Translations under genes and position numbers: made by a program | The notes under the pieces: generated by a model | Told to the model about the DNA's origin: nothing | The model's database searches: none | What the model saw: only the letters and a program-made list of their open reading frames with translations | Part shown: piece after piece, positions 12,701 through 25,800 of the stretch | Position numbering within the stretch: the first letter of the stretch is position 1 | How the letters are laid out: the number at the start of each line of letters is the position of its first letter | NCBI RefSeq assembly: GCF_031877795.1 | Contig: NC_133943.1 | Location: 12,145,001 to 12,209,000, forward strand | Origin: Strix aluco | Taxonomy: Eukaryota > Chordata > Aves > Strigiformes > Strigidae | Length of the DNA: 64,000 nucleotides | Reading direction: 5' to 3'

Positions 12701-15700
12701 ACATGCATGGGATCATCGTAGTTCTTTTTCTCACAAATCCTCTCATGTGCAAGAGCAGGTTGCAGTAGGTGAAATGGATACACTTGCTCTGATAAGTTGC
12801 CAGCATAGCCCAAAAGCAGCGACCTGCTTATTGCTGATTGCTTCCTTGCAGAGTTGTAAGAGTTGGAGATAGAAGAGATGTATTAAAAATCCATCTGCCT
12901 ATGACCCTTCAGGCTTGTTCCATGTATTACATTTACTGGTGGTGCGGTGGGTCTATTTTTAAATGCCCTGACACCAGGGTTATTGTGCTGTCCTTTGGGA
13001 GATTGCTCTGTAGTCCAAGTCAGGAGCTGCTATTAGTATTCCACCTGCATTTCCTCCTGAAAACTTCATTCCATTATTCCTAGTGAAGCTCTTCAAATAC
13101 CTGATGCTCATTATGTCCTGATCAGGCTCTACCATTTGGCCTGCGCTCCTCTTTCCTCCTCCAAGAACCCCTCTGGCTCCCTGATTGCTGCCGCTCCCTG
13201 TCCTTCCCATAGCTTGGCACAGAATGAGCCTGTTGTTAATTCAGCCGTGCAGAGTTTGTCAGGGATCTGTACCCACCAGCGGAGCAGCCAGGACTTCTGG
13301 CAATGCCAGGTCTCCTCAGTGGCTGTGGAGCTGCTCTCTCCCTCTTTGCAAAGCACGTGGGATGCAGGAAAGGGGCAGGCGCAGAGATGTGGCCGAAAGC
13401 GGACCAGCATTGGCAAGGATCAGCCTCGTGTCCTGTGGGGAGCGAACGCCTGCTAGGGACAGTACGCAACGAAACCTCCATCTCAGCAAAGCCCAAGCTG
13501 AGCAATGGAGGTGGGTGATGCTCCAGTAGTGCCTGTGCAGCCATACTGGGGATTGGTGGGAGGCAGAGGTCTGTGCTGTGGCAGAGTGCACGGGACTGTC
13601 CTGCCTGGAAATCATATCCATGAGCTGGAGCTGCAGCTCCTCGTGGAGGGAGCACCGTGAGCAGCACGGGGGCTCGGCAGGCTCGGTGCATGTGGAGCGC
13701 TTGCTTGGGGAGTCTTTGTGTTCAGTGCTCGGCGGGAGCACCATTGTGATTGTAAGAGCTCTGTTCTTCTCACCGAACAAATTGTTCCTACAAATAAAGA
13801 ATGAAAAGTCCTCCTCTTCCCACTCTTCTCTTTTATGCTATTCATCGAGCGGCACCAGAGGAAGGGACTGCACCTGGACGGTGGGAACAGAAGGTTGCTG
13901 TGAGCCTGTGGCAGCTCATGGGGAGGTGTTGGCTCTACTTGGGAGAGAGGCTGAATGCAGGCAGAATGGCCAGGGGAAATCAAAACACAAAGTGCACCAG
14001 AGCAGGTTGCAGGGCCTCTCCATGAAACTTGCTGATGGGTAATGGGTTGCAATATCTCCAGGCACTCTGGGAATGGGGCTATGGGACAAGGCTAGAGAGG
14101 ATCTGAGCAAAAGCAAGGCAGTCTGTGTGGGTACCAGTCCTGCAGGTGCTGTGGAGCAGAGCAGCAGGAGGACAGGTCGAAGAAACCAAGGAGAAAAAAA
14201 GACAGATGAAGGAGGGTTCTGATTCTCCCAAGGGTTTCACAGGATGACAACAGAGGAATCTGGAGTCTCCTATGTGGCAGCGTAGGGGCCCAAGGGCTGG
14301 TTCTTTTCCCAAACTTCAGATCAGCGGTAGAGCAGAAGGCTTCTTAATTCCTCCTCAGTCCCCAGCTGTTCTCCCTGGTGACATGGGGCAGGGTGGCAGT
14401 GACAACACTGCAGCTTTTCAGAAGCAATTGTCAGGGGAGGAATTGGATCCCCAAACAACGTAAGAATCAAAATGACATGTTTCCAACAGAATTCATGATT
14501 AGACGATTAATCATCCCAATTTAAAACATTGGAGGGCCTGGAGTGCCCTAATACATAAACATGTTGAAGGCAGTGGTTGTGCCACACCTGTCAGCAGCCT
14601 CTTCTCTGGCTGTCAGTGAGCACAGGGCTTCAGGCAGCATCCACACTGCAGGTCCTCACAGCCTGGGGACCGGTCCTCTGGTGGGACCTGCATGCAGACC
14701 TGCCAGGGCAATTTAGTATGTCTTTTGTCAAGAAACAGAGACGGCCTTGAGCTGCTGCTTAACTGTATGCAGGTCTCCCTGGTGCCATACCTCCACTTTT
14801 TAGTGTTACTGCAAACCACAAAAACTCAGCATCTCACCCCTGCTTTCTAAGGACATTTCCAAAGTCACTTATGGCTCAGACACTTATGTGCCAGCCACAC
14901 ACAGACCCAGGTACCTACCCATCCACATTTAAGAGGCTTGTCTAAACTCTGCAGGCCTCCAGCAAGTTAACAGGATGGATTTTGTCCATCTCCCAGACTT
15001 CGTATCTGGATTAACTGAGCTCTGAGGTCAGTCCTGGGTTTTGGGACTGGATAAATTGTGAGCCTTATTTGCCAAGAGCACACACAATCCCACTGCCTCC
15101 AGACATCCCAGGATGTGTCCAAATATCTTTCTAAAGTTTCTAAAGCTTTAAAGCAATCTGGAGAAAAGAGCTGTGAGAAGATTATTGCTGCACATAACTG
15201 CAATAAACCTTTTCTTCATCCTTTCATGGTTAGAGGTATGAACATGAATTATGGCAACTTAAACCTCTTGAGAGCAGCATGTAAAATTGCTTTCTCAAAT
15301 GGCTGGTAAAGAACCTCGTTTAGCTAAGATGTCAGCGCTCGCAAATGCTGCTGTCTGAATGAGGCTATTTTACGAGTCAGTTTAATCCTTCCAGGAATCA
15401 AACGACCCCTTTCCACCCACACTGAGCAGCAGATTGTCTCTTTGCTCCCTGCTTCCTGACCTGTTTGTTCATTTGAGACTCTGGCACCATCACCTCTTGC
15501 AGCAGATGAGATGCCTCATAACTTGCAAATGTAAACAGGTTAATAAAAAACTCCACATCTGGCTAGCTTTCACGCTACCTGGCTAATAGCAGAGGCTACA
15601 GAGAAGTCAGGGGCTTTTCATGTGCAGCCAGCAGCAAAATAGGAGGAAAGAAATGTTCACTTGCTCCAGCTGCAATTTTTAGGGTCATTCTGTTAGCTGC

Positions 15701-16949
15701 CATGCAAGCAGGGCTCTCAGTCCCCATCCTTGTAGGATGCCTTGCTGCAGTGCCCTGTTGCTTCTGGGCACAGATTGCCCTGGAGGATGGAGGAGGACTG
15801 GGGGGACCATGCCCTCAAAGGTGTCTCAGTTCCCACACGAACCTGCGAGCCATGGTCCCTCCCAGCCACAGCCACAGCCCCTCACTCAGTGGTCCTCCAT
15901 CTCTTAGCATCCCTCTAAAACTCACACAGTAGGACATAAGCAGCAGGTACTTCCCCTGCCTTAGAAGCCTTCGGAGGATGTGTGCCTTTCTCCAGGCACG
16001 CTTCCTTGACCTGACACGCCACCCAAGGGTGCTGCTGTCATGGCACTGATATTATTCCTGAGCCTCTTCTAACAGCCCCACCAGCCCCAGCTGGCACCGT
16101 TCTGCCTTCCCGAGGCAGAAGCTGATTTCTGGATCTCCCAGACACATTTGCTTTCAATTCTATAGGCACAAATCCCACTAAATGTTGGATTAAATAACTT
16201 TGTGCTGGTAATTTACCATAATTTTGATTATGATGGGAGAATGTTTAAATCCCAGATGCTCTGTTTTGGTCTCCATGGAAATTGATAGAAGGGGTCACCT
16301 TTCAGTTGCAGAATCCTGATGTTGAGGGGACTGGTTTTGCCTCATCTGTTGGGGAAGTGATGGGGGCTGGGTTATTTGTCTGCTTTTCTTTTTGTACATG
16401 TCTGTCAGTGAAATTCATAATGAAAATCTGAATCTGCACAGACCAGGCTGTCATCTGACAGCAGGAAATGAAAAACAGGAAGAAGGGGTGTTGCAGAAAT
16501 GGAAATTATGATAATTAAAACACAAAAAATAACAGCAAAATGTATCCGGGCATTACAAACACCAGGCTGGTTTATTGGTGCTGCTTCTCTAAAGATTGTT
16601 GTGACTGGAAACTGAAAGAGAGAAATATCTAAAGCTGTTGTTAACCATTAACTATTTTGCTGCTAGTATTGATGGCAGCCTGCATGGGGAGCCCGTGTTT
16701 TTACAAGTTAATCCTCGTTCAAAGCCCACCCAAGCCAACGGAAAGGCTGTACGGGTGTCCAGGGGTGCAGATGTCTATTAACAGTGTTTGCAACAGCAAT
16801 AGCAACCAGGCAACTGAAGCAGGGAGCTCCACGGCTCTGGGTGTCTCACCAGCCATGTGGGAAAGGGTCTGGTCCTGCAAAGCTCAAGATCTAAATAGGC
16901 AAGAGGGGTAAGTAGGAGAATAAAAGACCAGCAGAGGAGACATCCCAGG
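9701..16949. other. Intergenic, mostly featureless
   Basis: GC is moderate, with many chance frames in both directions around 11.3-14.1 kb. The segment 14460-14560 is AT-rich with a GATTAATC palindrome and repeated ATTA cores, typical of homeodomain-bound non-coding DNA, but this is weak evidence. Confidence 0.55.
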
Positions 16950-17060
16950 TGTAGCAAACAACATCTAAGTGTATAACCTGGTTAAGCAGAGGTCAGCTAA
17001 ACATCAGGAAATTATGACTATCCTATTCTAGGATAAACTGCCTCTCTAGAAGGTCTATTT
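16950..17060 (+). mobile_element. CR1-type LINE remnant
   Basis: AGGTCAGCTAAACATCAGGA, then a gap, then AGGATAAACTGCCTCTCTAG resemble the CR1 segment that reads 'ggctggatatcaggaaaaac ... ggaataaactgcctagagag'. It is diverged and short. Confidence 0.45.
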
Positions 17061-20000
17061 TTCTACCAAGATTACAAAAGCGCTTTGGAGTAGCTCAGTG
17101 GAGACATCTGCCTTTGGTCAGACAAATCCTGGCTGCTTGCTCTGCTCTCCGCAGCCTTTCCAATGGCCCCGCATTGGTACAGTAATGGGGACCTGGCTCT
17201 ATGGCAGAGGTGTATGTTGCCCCTGGCACCAGCCTTCCCAGGGCAGGGAATACAGCGGTGCCCTGCTTTGGGGAACTGCACATTCCCGTTTGCAGCCCCA
17301 CACATGTGTGACTGCTGTGCAAGCCCTGCAGGAGCATCAGCTGCTGCCTCTTGTAAGACACATGCAGAAATTGTAGAACCAGAAAAGAATTGCACAATGA
17401 GTACCAAGCTTGCAAAGGTAGATTTTTGGGAAGGTTCTGTTTGTTTTTTTTTTTTAAAGGGCATACTCGTCATCTTTAAAAAATCATTTCAGATGTTTCT
17501 TTTTAAAAAAACAAATACATCACATTTCCATTGCCACATTCTTCCCCTTCCCCTTTCTAATGCTAAGTGGAGTGCACTGACCCGCGGACTGTTCCACTTT
17601 CTCCTACATGGCTTTGGTTGGTGAAGTTTTGTGATTTTTTTTTTTAAACAACAAAGAAGGGGGAGGGGAAAAATGAGGACACCCTTGGCATCATCTAGAC
17701 AAGTGCATTCAGGGACAAAGCAAATGAAGAGGAAATTAAATTTTTCAGTTTTCTTTTATCATCAAAACCAAAGCAAAATGAATGCGTCAATCCCAAACGA
17801 AGTTTGCCATGTTTCAAAGATCTTCCTATGAAAGTGTAATCAGAAATGATGTTTTTTTGAGAAAAAGATGGTTTTGATGGAATGTGACTCTTTGATCCCC
17901 AGATTGTGGTTAACCAGAGTTAAATGGCACTTCCAGCTCTTCACCCTGTGGCTGTAGCTGAGTACTTCATGCTGGTCATTGTACAAACTCTGGATGGTTT
18001 TGGAAAACAGCCGGAGAATCCCACTTGGCAATCAAACCCTGGTGCCTCACAGACATCCTGCACCCCACGGGAAGCCGGGCACAGTGTGAATCTTTGGCAG
18101 GACAGGTGGAAGAGGGGGAGCCCTTGCTTGCCCTCCTGTGCTGCCACCTGCACCCCAACCTCTGATGCATCCCAGGTGTGTCTGGCAGCGACCCATGGGG
18201 TAATGGCATGAGAAATTACGTGACATTTGCCAGTGGCTGAGGGGCTCTGAGCACCCCGGTCAGCCGCAGCGGCACCTGTTGCTGTTGAGGCTGCGCTCGG
18301 TGAGGGCTCGGTGCTATTTTTGGAGTGTGCTTGAGGGCAGGAAGGATTAGTGTGCCCCAAATGCAGAAGAGACGGGCTTGTTATGAACAGAGAGAGCTCA
18401 GATTTGCTCAGCAACAAGGTCTGCCCCAGCTGGGGGCAGGAAGGGCTAACCTGGACCTCCTCAGCCATGGAGGGAGCAGGTTCAGAGCAAGATGCTCAGA
18501 ACCCACAGACAGCAATGGGGATAATAATGGCAAGTTTGCAGCAATCCTGGGATGGCTGAAAAGAGCCATCAGAGGCTAAAGCTTCTCTACTGACAGGATG
18601 CTGAGCAAACTGTTCTGTATTTACACTGGGCTGGGATATGAGAGAGAGACACAGCTCCTAGATGGGGGCTTGAAGGAGGGAAGTAGGAGGAAGAGATGCC
18701 TTTTCTAGGATCAGGGAGGTTGACTGAAAAGAGGCAGTCATAGTACAGATGAGAAAAACCAAGAGGAACTTCACAAGAGAGGATTTTCTTGTCGATAGGA
18801 GCCAGATCATGTGGTGTCACCCATGGATGCCAGAGGAGCTCCAAAGCTGACACCCTTAATAAAGATACACTGACACGGCAAGTCCCTGGAAAGCTTTCAA
18901 AGAGTGTTGTTTTCATCCTGCTGCAAACAAACATGCCACTTCTTCTGCCACCTGGAGCCCTGACTCTGCCTGCAGCCTCCGCTCTCTTTTTGGGTCCTGC
19001 AGGGAGAGGTGACCATTAGCTCACAAGATGCTCGTGCCAAGTCCTGAAGCCTCATCAGTGCTTCTTTCCATGTAGATAGGGCACCCCAGCAGCTGAGGTG
19101 CGTTTCTCCCAGCCAAAAGGATTGCTAAAAAAGGGATGGACAAAACTTGGCACCAGTGAGATGAACAAAGGCAGTGGGGTTGGGCAGAGGAGATAAAGCA
19201 GGCACAGCAAGGCTGGAAGCAAAGCAGCTCTCCTGAGGCAAATGCCCTGAAACCTCAGGGGAAGCCCATGGTTCTGTTTTTTCCCCCATTTTCTTCCTCT
19301 CTGTAATTGATTCATAAGACATACTTGTGTAATGGAGACACATCCAGGAAAATAGCGGCCAACGCTCCTGCTACCCCTGAGCCCCATAGCTCTGAAGCAA
19401 TGCAGTGCTGGCAGGGTGGTAGAAGCAGCCAGGTTCATCTGCAAGATGCTGCTGCAAATGTGTCACGGGAAAGATTTCAGCAGATGCAGAGCTGGGTATT
19501 CACAACTGCCACTCTTCAACTTCAGCACATGGAGAAATCCAGGATACTTCTCAGGAGCAAGAGAACAAACCTGTCCCCAGAATAGAAATGAGCACCCATT
19601 TCATTAGCTAAGACTTCCCTGTGCTTATTTAAGCATCGATTCCTGTAGTGGTTACGCACTACATAGCGCTGATTAACAATTACAGAATGTACCAGAGCAG
19701 CATCTCCACGGCACAGCTGGGGACTGTGGAGCAGACTGGGGTGATGCCGTGTCAACCTGGTGGCTGCATCTCCGAGGTTACTTTTAATAGAAAACCACTT
19801 GGTGAATAACTTTGAAGGAAGCAAACATGTTTTAAAAGTCTGGTTTTCTCTTGGTTGTGAATTCCCCTTAGCTCAGCACTCTATAGCTGCCTGATGGAGC
19901 AACTGCCTGAGCGGTACCTCACTTTCTAAGACTGTTTTGTCTTCTTGTTCTTCATCTAGTGGGGGATATATTTCCTCAAAGCCCAGCTACACCTCCATTT

Positions 20001-22835
20001 CTTTGCCACAGGCTGCAGGAGGAGTCTTCCAGCTCAACACTGATCCCTGCATGGCTGGTAAGAAGAAACAGAATCTCCATCTATCTGTGGGCACATCTTC
20101 CAGGGCATTTCATGTCCCCTCCTGTCCATCCAACAACAGCTTAGTCACCCCTGGTCCAAAACTCCACACATTTGTTCTAAAAGCTGAAGAGGACCCATTT
20201 GGGGTTGATTTGTCGTCCATTGGGAGGCTGAGCTTCCCGATTCAGCCAGACGAGGGTATCAGAGAGCAATGCAAGGGGGGCTGTCCTCCACCTCCACGGC
20301 CTTTCTGCAGCCTTCCCACCTTCCCATGGCCCAGGAACCAGCCTGTTGTGCTCAGTCTAATGGCTCCCCTGAATGAATGGGAAGCAGCTTAAAATACAAC
20401 GTGGCTCTCTGGGTTTGAATCCTGCTCTATTATTAACTTGGCTGAGGAACAGGAAAACATTGTGCATTTGGCCAGGGCTTGCTTGCTTTGTGTATTCCCC
20501 ATCTTCCTCTGGGACATCAGGTGCCACTATCAGGGACAGGATATTGGCCTCAATGCAAAGGTAGTATGAAGTCCTCTTCTCCCACAAGATGTCCTTTTCT
20601 GGGGAGCAGCCTCCAGGCAGTACCACAGCAGCACTGGAGCGATTTCCTACCTCCCACTGGACAGGGATTCGGAGGGTAAAAGCCTCTATCCACAGAGGTT
20701 TGGGTGCTTGGAAGTCCCAGGGGCTCACTGAGTCCACCTGACCTGCCTGCAGCACTGCTGCTGGCTATGCTAATACTGCCTGGGGAACGTTGGCATTTCC
20801 AGAAAGTCCAATAAAATAATGGCCTCATCACTATTCATTCGTTTGGTGCAGACTCTCTTGTACCCACATGAATCCTAATGTGCTGATAGGGTATTAATGT
20901 GGGTGCCCTGGGTGTCCCTGAGGAACCAGCACTGATACAGAGTGTTAATAGCCCATCTTCATTTTCACTGAGAAGTTGTTACACGTGGTGCACATTGGCT
21001 TTAACCCATTCTGAGCAAGCTCCTCTCCCAGGCTGCGGTTTCTCTCTGCTGACAGTAGAGGCTGGCTGCAGCGGGGCAGAGTCCTGTGGTCCTGCGGGGA
21101 CCCTGGCACAAGGGGACTGCGGGCATTCTGGCACAGCTCATGGGACTCCTGGAGCAGCAGATGCCTGTTGGAGGGTCCTGAAGATGGGGTTTATACAGCC
21201 CCCTCTACACATCCAACATGTCCCCATCTCTTCTAGCTTTCCCAGCGCTAATCACCCTGCTTTGCCTAAATCAACCCATGGTGCCTTTATGTGCAGTCAG
21301 GCAAAGATCTGCTGTCCCACCTGCCCGGGCAGGCGATGCTCTACAGAGCAACGCTGCGTACAGCCAACAGCATGGAACCCCATCCCCAGGCAGAGGAAGC
21401 AGGGTTCATCTCCTGGTTGCTCAGCTCATGCCCCGTTTATGGTCTGAAACCCAGGGTCTGGCACTCTGCTACAGCCCGACATGCTGAGCTTCCTCCCTCT
21501 GATCTGGGCAGGCAGCTGCAATGTGAAAATGATGTAGTTTTAATTAACCTCAAAAAACAGACAGACAGCATCTCTGGGGAAGGAGAGAAAAAAGAGAATT
21601 TACACTCTTAGTTAGAGAACTGCTCCTACCAGCTGAGGGATGCCTGGGACAGCAGGAAAATGGGAAAAAACACTTGAGAAGAAAGACTTCCAGAGAGACC
21701 TGGACTTGGAAATGAAACATCGAATAGAGTGTTTTTTACACATAAAATACCTGCTGCTGCAGGAACCCAGGCTGTTAATTGGATTGACAATCCCTTTGAT
21801 CTTAGATATATGTCTCTTGGCTGATTCATGCTGAGACATCCTTCTGACCTTTTGAATATTCAGCTTTTTGGGGAGAAGCAAACGGGAAGCAGCTTTCTTT
21901 TAACAGACTGAGAAATAAAGCAGTCACTGTAGCAGTCCTCCTCATTTTCTTCAGCATGATGTGTCAATATCTGACTAATGAATGTAGTCAATAGCTGAGT
22001 AACTTAACCTGCCAAGAGCGTGACCCTACCACAGAAAGAAGGTCTCCCATGAGCAGTAGTGCCAAGCGGGCAAGGGAGCAGGACCAGGCCTGATGGGACA
22101 AGTGGCAGCTGCTGTTCCATGTCTTCATTGAAGGCAGCTCCATAAAGTGGGTGTTGAGATTGACTCAACTCAAAGCTGGGGACTGTCCATAGCAGCAGGG
22201 TGGGGAGACAGCAAACACACCACCATCAGCCTGGAGCCACAGTGCCTCCTGTGGATGCAGAGCACAGATGGAGCCCTGGGAGCGTGGCTGCCATCTCCAG
22301 CCCTCTTCCCCAGACAGGGAGTTGGGTGGCAAGCCCACAGCACCTCAGGGGAGAAAGGCCTTATATTCACTAGCAGCCCTGCTGTACAGCCCCTGTGCAG
22401 CTGGGTCTCTCAGTGGCACTGTCACATTGTCCCCTGGCATGGTATTTACAGCATGAAGCATCCCCTCATGTCTCTGGGGGGGACCAGGGAGCTGGCAGAC
22501 TTGCCTGTCCTCTTGGCATGTGACAAAGGTTTGTTTGTTATGGGAGCTCCTAACGAGCTCCATTAATGTTCCCCTGGGAGACACTGAGACTAAAGTCTTT
22601 GTAAGATAAATAGAGCTTCTGCCAGGCTGAAGGGATTTCTTTTTGCAGCAGCAATTTATCCTTCATAGCTTTTCCCTGTATTTATTGCCTGGCTTGTCTT
22701 CTCTCTAACAGAAAAACTGATGTGGGGACTTCTGCAGGAGCTATGTGGGCTGGAAGAGTGCCCTTTCAGGGATGCTGTACCCATTATTATATATGTGCCT
22801 GATAATTGGGGGTGATGTTTCTTGATAAGCCACAT
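17061..22835. other. Intergenic, no gene recognised
   Basis: T-rich homopolymers lie near 17440 and 17635. The frame at 20899-21447 (182 codons) is Cys/Ser/Pro-rich and overlaps other frames; it has no recognisable domain and is treated as chance. Confidence 0.55.
20395..20470 (+). mobile_element. Possible MIR-like SINE remnant
   Basis: CTGGGTTTGAATCCTGCTCT followed by ATTATTAACTTGGCTGAGGA resembles the MIR core ('gttcaaatcctggctctgccacttactag'). It is short and diverged, so it could be coincidence. Confidence 0.25.
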
Positions 22836-22892
22836 CCAAACTGGATCTCACCTCTCATTTACACAGGTGTAAATCCAACATCACTCCAGTCT
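22836..22892. repeat. Old interspersed repeat, copy D
   Basis: CATTTACACAGGTGTAAATC forms a near-perfect palindrome around TTTACAC/GTGTAAA, followed by CATCACTCCAGT, as in this repeat's centre. Confidence 0.45.
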
Positions 22893-25800
22893 CTGCAGGG
22901 CTCAGACACAGCCAGGCCCTCCAGAGTTACTAAAGCTCCACTGTTTCCTGGAAACCTCCCCTGCTCAGGCTCTCCCACAACCTCACATAACCCAGTCCCA
23001 GCTCCCAGGGACCCTTCTCAGGGTGGTATTATTAGAGGGGAGAAAAAGGAGCCTGACTCACCGGATCCTGCACCTGCGGCTGAATCTCCCTCCAGACTCG
23101 CTAGAGGAGAATGCAGGTTCATGTCAGGGCTGTTTTTCCATCCCCTTTTCGGGGTTAATCTCTCCAGGGCAGCGCCTGCTGGAGGAGGCTCCCTGACTCG
23201 GTCCTGCTGCGGGCAGATGTCTGTCTGATGACAGAAGTGCCCTTTATGCAAGCTTGTAACCTTCATCTGCTGTAACCTGGTCACTCCTGTGCCAGGGGCA
23301 GGTAGCAGGGCACAGGTAGCAGGGGGTGACAGCCCGGGGAGGAACAGCCCCAGCAGGGGCAGCGGTGCTCCCTCTTCCCCACCCACCCTCACCTCGGGTG
23401 GTGCATGCAAAGGGACAGGAGACCCGGCGAAGAGCACTGCTGCTTTCTGTCAGAAATAGATGGACAAAGCTCAAGTTTCATCCATATGGATCTTCCTGTT
23501 TTCTTCCATTTCCCGCCACCCTCAATGGTTTCAAAGCCAAAGGAAGGAAAAACAACAGGAGTTCCGAGTGGGAAATTTCTTTCTAGCCCTGGATGCAGGG
23601 AGTTGAAATCTAGCTGTATTCCCTGCCCAAGTGCAGGGATAAATTTCAGTAGAAGATATATTTCTGTCTTTTAGTGATTAGTGCAGACTTCAGCAACATA
23701 AAATGCTTCTGCTGACGCAACAGAATTTATAAGCAAGAGGATCGTTTACTACATTAGGAACTGAACCACAGGTCTTTCAACCCTCCCCGTAACTAAATTA
23801 AATTGATACAAGTAGTTGGACAGGAGATCCCTGCGGGGTCTTCCACAGCAGTTGGGATGGGGACAGACATCTCCAAGTAGAAATCTCAGGAGGAACTCAT
23901 TCCTGAAGCAACACCAGCCACGAAGATACCCTAATGATTAGGTGGGCACATGAAACCCAGGAGAAGGGTTGGAGGAGAGCCAGCATGCCCGGCCCGGCTG
24001 TGCAGTGCAGTCTGCAGAACAGAGCAAGCACCCTGACTGCAGGGCTCAGCCTTGCTTCTGCCTGCAGCCAGCTGGTTAGAGAGCAGCTCCCCAAGAGCAC
24101 AGGGTCACTAGCAGTACAGGAGGAATGTCTAGGTCATCAGAAATGCCTAACAAAGACAGACATGAGCAGCCCCGACAAAAGATAGAGAACAAACTTCCTC
24201 AGCTATAACCCTACAGCTCAGGTCATTTAGCAGCTCTCAGCCAAGCTCTGTTAGAAGCAAACCAAGGCTTTATACCTGGGCAGTCAGCGCTGCCTTCCCT
24301 CCATTCCTGCCAGCAACACTCATGCACAGATGAGTTTTTAAATTCTCCATAGCTGATCTTAATCTACAGCTCTAAGTTTTGTGGGTATGCTGTGGAGGAA
24401 ATAGGAGTTGGTGCTCTGTTTTCTAAAGTAACTCTGCAGGTCAGTAAAACAGAAATGCTAATGGGGAGCTCTTAAAACCTGCTCAGAGGCAAAGGCTTGA
24501 GGGAGGGAAATGCTACAGGTATAGGGAGAATGTGTCTTTGCTTCTTGCATGTCTGGAGTAGAGGATGTTACGGGAATGTACCTACCACTGGTGTTTGTAG
24601 GGCTCGTGCTGGCTGTGATGGTTGTTCTGGTATTCCTTAGTCCTTCAGAGGAGGTGAGTTTGGAGATGGGAAAAAAAGTAGGGTGGGAGAAACTGGGAGG
24701 ATTTCCAAGCAGCTAACTCTTGTACTGGTAACAGTGGAAAAAAAAAAAAAAAAAAAAAAAAGAGTTGTGTTTTTTTTCTTTTTCCCCTGGGAATGTGATG
24801 ATGAGCAGCGTGGCAGAGGGCTGCAGTCTCACAGTAAGGGGCCTCTTGTCAGGAGCTAGAAGTGGTTTCTGGGTGCTTTCATTGCCTGCTCATCTCCAGA
24901 TGCCTTTACAGAGCTGAAAACCAGGCTCAGCAACACCATACTAGGTGGCCGGAGATGCGCTTGATGGTAGGCAGGACTCTGTTGGAGCCCTCATTAACCA
25001 AGCCATCTCTGGGAGTAGCTTTGTTACTGAATCATCAGTGTGTGTCTTGAGCTCCCTACCCAAAACCATTTGAAAAATCCCACTCCTTGGCATACAAAAC
25101 TCCCTGGAGCATCTTCCATGTATCTAGTCTGAGAGAAGAAGAAAATTCCTGAATTTGCAATTACAATGATGAAGGCTGAAAGCAAAAGGTGGATAATATA
25201 TCCCAACCCAGCTCATGGCATGGCTGCAACAGTACTCAGGGTTAACTGAGCTGGTCAGGCATCTCCTAAATGAAGCACTAACTCCTTACTTTGCCCATTT
25301 CTTATTTTGCCCCAGTTTCTTTCCTTCTCACCTCCAGGTTTTAAGGCTAGTAAGTGAAATGCATCTGGTGTTGTAAGGGCAGCCCTTGCCTCCATACCTT
25401 GCTGCTGGGGAAGCTGGCAGCGTGGTGGTGACTTCCCCTGTGCTGGAAAGCAGAATTTCTAAAGAGAAAGTTTGAGTCTGATGAAGCCTTGGGGGAGATA
25501 ATGGAACAAGTCCAAAAAAGAGGTTCGGATGTTAAATCATATTAATTGCAACATAATCTTGAAAAGTGTGTTCTTGGCTGCCTGATCCACTCATTTGATG
25601 AGAAACTGTACACCTACTTTCTTTCACCAGGAGTTTGTTTCACATGCAAATAACAGCAGGGTTTTTCTTCAGCTGGAAGGATTCCTCCTGCTTTTGCATA
25701 CAGAGCGCTTAACGTGTTTGCCTTGTAGTCACTGTTTTAAAACACACTTTGTCCCTCTGTTGTGTGTTTTTCCCCATGTTATCCTGGATCAAGCAAAGCA

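Noticed and set aside
20899-21447. 182-codon plus-strand Cys/Ser/Pro-rich frame
   Set aside because: Composition is that of translated GC-rich non-coding DNA; no signal peptide, domain or splice context supports it.
24700-24790. Poly-A at 24738 as the tail of a processed pseudogene
   Set aside because: No coding similarity or target-site duplication is visible upstream, and bird CR1 machinery rarely produces processed pseudogenes.
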